Below, piece after piece: positions 62,107-64,000 of a stretch of 64,000 bases of DNA. The stretch is taken from assembly GCA_903824045.1 (NCBI GenBank), contig CAIJVD010000010.1, positions 1 to 64,000 of the forward strand, given 5' to 3'. How positions within the stretch are numbered: position 1 is the first letter of the stretch; each line of letters begins with the position of its first letter. The notes below the pieces were generated by a model that had not been told where the DNA came from, ran no database searches, and was given only the letters and a program-made list of their open reading frames with translations. A program made the translations under genes and the position numbers. The DNA is from an uncultured Chlorobiaceae bacterium (GTDB lineage: Bacteria > Bacteroidota > Chlorobiia > Chlorobiales > Chlorobiaceae).

Positions 62107-63237
62107 TTAGGTTAATTGATTGACAACGGCTCTTGCCGATTCTTCTGTAAATTCGACGGGGTTGCCCGAAAACGATCCTTTCAGGGCCTCCGATGCATTT
62201 CGCGCAAACTCATTGGCATTGCCCTTGCCGTAACCGTATGGGACAAGCGTTGGAATGTTGAGCTGACCATAGAGATCATCCATCTGGGCGAGCAGCTCAG
62301 CGGTAACCTCCTTCGGAGATGCTGACGTGCGCATCGGGTTAAGCAGCGCATACTTTTCGTAGCCGTGCTCATGGTTGTATCGCATGACCTCCTTGAGGAA
62401 TATCGCTCCTGCCAGCCCGTGCGGCACACGATGCTTGACTCCGAGGTAGTAGGCGAAACCGTTGGTCGGGCCGTCGCCTGCGTTCATGAGAGCAGCCGTT
62501 CCGCAGACACTGCCGATAGCCAGATCGAGGCGAGACTCAGCCCTGTCGAGCTGACCCTGCTGAAGGGCATAGAAGGTACGCTGGAATCCCTCGACGGAAA
62601 AGATCCTGCTGAGAGGGGTATGCTTGATGGAGCCGAAGCTGTCGACGCAGTGCACAAGACTGTCCATGGCCGAAGCAATAACGCTCTCCATCGGGGCGGT
62701 CATGGAGAGATTGGGGTCTATGACCGCTTTTTTCGGGAAGTTCTTGCGGCTGTTGATGCCGAGCTTGCGACCCTCGGCCTCGTCGATAAAGACCGCATTG
62801 AAGCTCACCTCTGCCCCGCTGCCGAGCAGTGAAGGGACGGTGACAAGCGGGAGCGGATCGTTCACGCCCTGGGGGAACCCCTTGAGCGAAAGGGCCGGAA
62901 CTTCGTTGGTCAAAAGCAGAGCGACCCCTTTGCCAAGATCAAGCGTGCTGCCGCCGCCGATGGCGATGACCCCGTCCGGCATGTTGCTGCGGAAGAACTG
63001 TGCGACACTCTCCAGATGGGCGTAGGTCGGCTCCCCCTTGAACTCGTTGCTATAGACCACGGCGCCGGGGTATCCGGCAGTCAGCCTTCCGAGAACATCC
63101 TGAAAATAGAGGTTGCCTGCAAGATTTGCATCGTAGATGATCCCCGGCTTTTTCACCGAAAGCTGGGCAAGATGATCAGTGATCTTCAGGGCTTCATTGA
63201 CACCGATGACAAGATCGGTGGAGAGAAAAAAATTCAT
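62107..63237 (-). CDS. Iron-containing alcohol dehydrogenase-family protein
   Basis: GVIAIGGGSTLDLGKGVALLL, LVTVPSLLGSGAEVSFNAVF, AMDSLVHCVDSF, GVKHRVPHGLAGAIFL. Confidence 0.92.
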   Translation of the reverse strand: MNFFLSTDLVIGVNEALKITDHLAQLSVKKPGIIYDANLAGNLYFQDVLGRLTAGYPGAVVYSNEFKGEPTYAHLESVAQFFRSNMPDGVIAIGGGSTLDLGKGVALLLTNEVPALSLKGFPQGVNDPLPLVTVPSLLGSGAEVSFNAVFIDEAEGRKLGINSRKNFPKKAVIDPNLSMTAPMESVIASAMDSLVHCVDSFGSIKHTPLSRIFSVEGFQRTFYALQQGQLDRAESRLDLAIGSVCGTAALMNAGDGPTNGFAYYLGVKHRVPHGLAGAIFLKEVMRYNHEHGYEKYALLNPMRTSASPKEVTAELLAQMDDLYGQLNIPTLVPYGYGKGNANEFARNASEALKGSFSGNPVEFTEESARAVVNQLT

Positions 63238-63249
63238 ACAGAGGGTGAT

Positions 63250-63963
63250 CTAAGGGTTCGGTTGGTCGGCATCCTGGCCTGCCAGGTTTTTTCTGTTAAA
63301 ATAATACTCAATTAAATCTATTTCTTCGATAGTATCAATCTCCCATGTCTGCCAGAACTCCATTTCGTATGCCGAAAGCTTCTCGCCAATCCTGTTGGCG
63401 AAGCGGCGGAGAGTTTCAGGGGTAAAGATATAGATCGAGCCGTTTTCGATGAACTGCACCGGACGGTCCTGGCGCATCCCCCGGTTCAGGTAGTCGAAGT
63501 TGAGGCTGCTCCACCGTCCATCTTTCGTCTCCCAGATGGTCAGGTCATCGGCTTTGGTGACAGAGATCAGGGAGTCCGCCGCTTCACGGCGGAACACTGC
63601 CAGCGCCCCGTCGATATCGCCGGGCTTGCGAAGGGGCGAGGTGGCCTGCAGAAAAACAATTGTTCCGACCTTCTGGCCGTGAAGGCTCTCGATTGTCTCG
63701 ACGGCGTGCAGAACGGCCGACTCGGAGGTCGCCTTGTCACCCGAAATCTCTGCCGGGCGCTCAATCACTTCAGCCCCGAATCGCAATGCTACATCGGCAA
63801 TCGCCAAGTCATCGGTTGTTACGAAAACACGATCGATACCCTTTGAGGCCAGCGCCTGCAATATTGTCCAGGCAAGCAGCGGCTTGCCTGCAATGGGATA
63901 GATATTCTTGTTTTTAAGGCCCTTGGAACCCCCTCTTGCGGGAATGACAGCAACGGTAAGCAT
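63250..63963 (-). CDS. Acylneuraminate cytidylyltransferase-family (CMP-sugar synthetase) protein
   Basis: [66 protein letters not shown]. Confidence 0.93.
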   Translation of the reverse strand: MLTVAVIPARGGSKGLKNKNIYPIAGKPLLAWTILQALASKGIDRVFVTTDDLAIADVALRFGAEVIERPAEISGDKATSESAVLHAVETIESLHGQKVGTIVFLQATSPLRKPGDIDGALAVFRREAADSLISVTKADDLTIWETKDGRWSSLNFDYLNRGMRQDRPVQFIENGSIYIFTPETLRRFANRIGEKLSAYEMEFWQTWEIDTIEEIDLIEYYFNRKNLAGQDADQPNP

Positions 63964-64000
63964 TTACACAGGTAAGCGTTAGGTTAATTGTTGTTCAGCC

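Noticed and set aside
1-64000. CRISPR arrays, rRNA operons, intact IS elements or prophage
   Set aside because: No regularly spaced repeats, rRNA sequence, transposase/integrase or phage structural genes seen; only one tRNA (Cys) found by eye.

Overview
This 64 kb window is bacterial chromosome, densely packed and mostly core or housekeeping genes. I infer a green sulfur bacterium (Chlorobiaceae) mainly from a BciA-type divinyl-chlorophyllide 8-vinyl reductase and the general gene content. Recognisable blocks are: recC-recB-recD; HU and a cold-shock protein; malic enzyme; a RhlE-type DEAD-box helicase; bciA, a divergent FtsZ-like gene and a DUF1003 gene; sbcD-sbcC; an alcohol dehydrogenase; an Nramp transporter; argH; prc; class II fba; an M20 amidohydrolase; a LexA/S24-like repressor; a type I secretion operon (TolC, HlyD, two tandem ABC exporters, one small ORF); rpiB-ppk; 5-FCL; pyrC; a BMP lipoprotein; an NlpC/P60 peptidase; glycosyltransferases; a very small sigma-like protein; a hybrid histidine kinase; rmuC; tRNA-Cys; and an aminotransferase / Fe-ADH / CMP-sugar synthetase cassette at the right edge. 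I see no CRISPR array, rRNA, intact transposase or prophage. The strongest unusual signal is the FtsZ-like gene at 15601-16824 (-). Its tubulin signature GGGTGTG reads GKVTGTT, the first catalytic T7 aspartate is Asn (NVNFAD), and it carries two FtsZ C-terminal-peptide-like motifs (VPAYIRR and TPAYMRR). It lies between bciA and a DUF1003 membrane-protein gene in a tight co-directional run. All calls come from reading the sequence and supplied translations; no database search was run.
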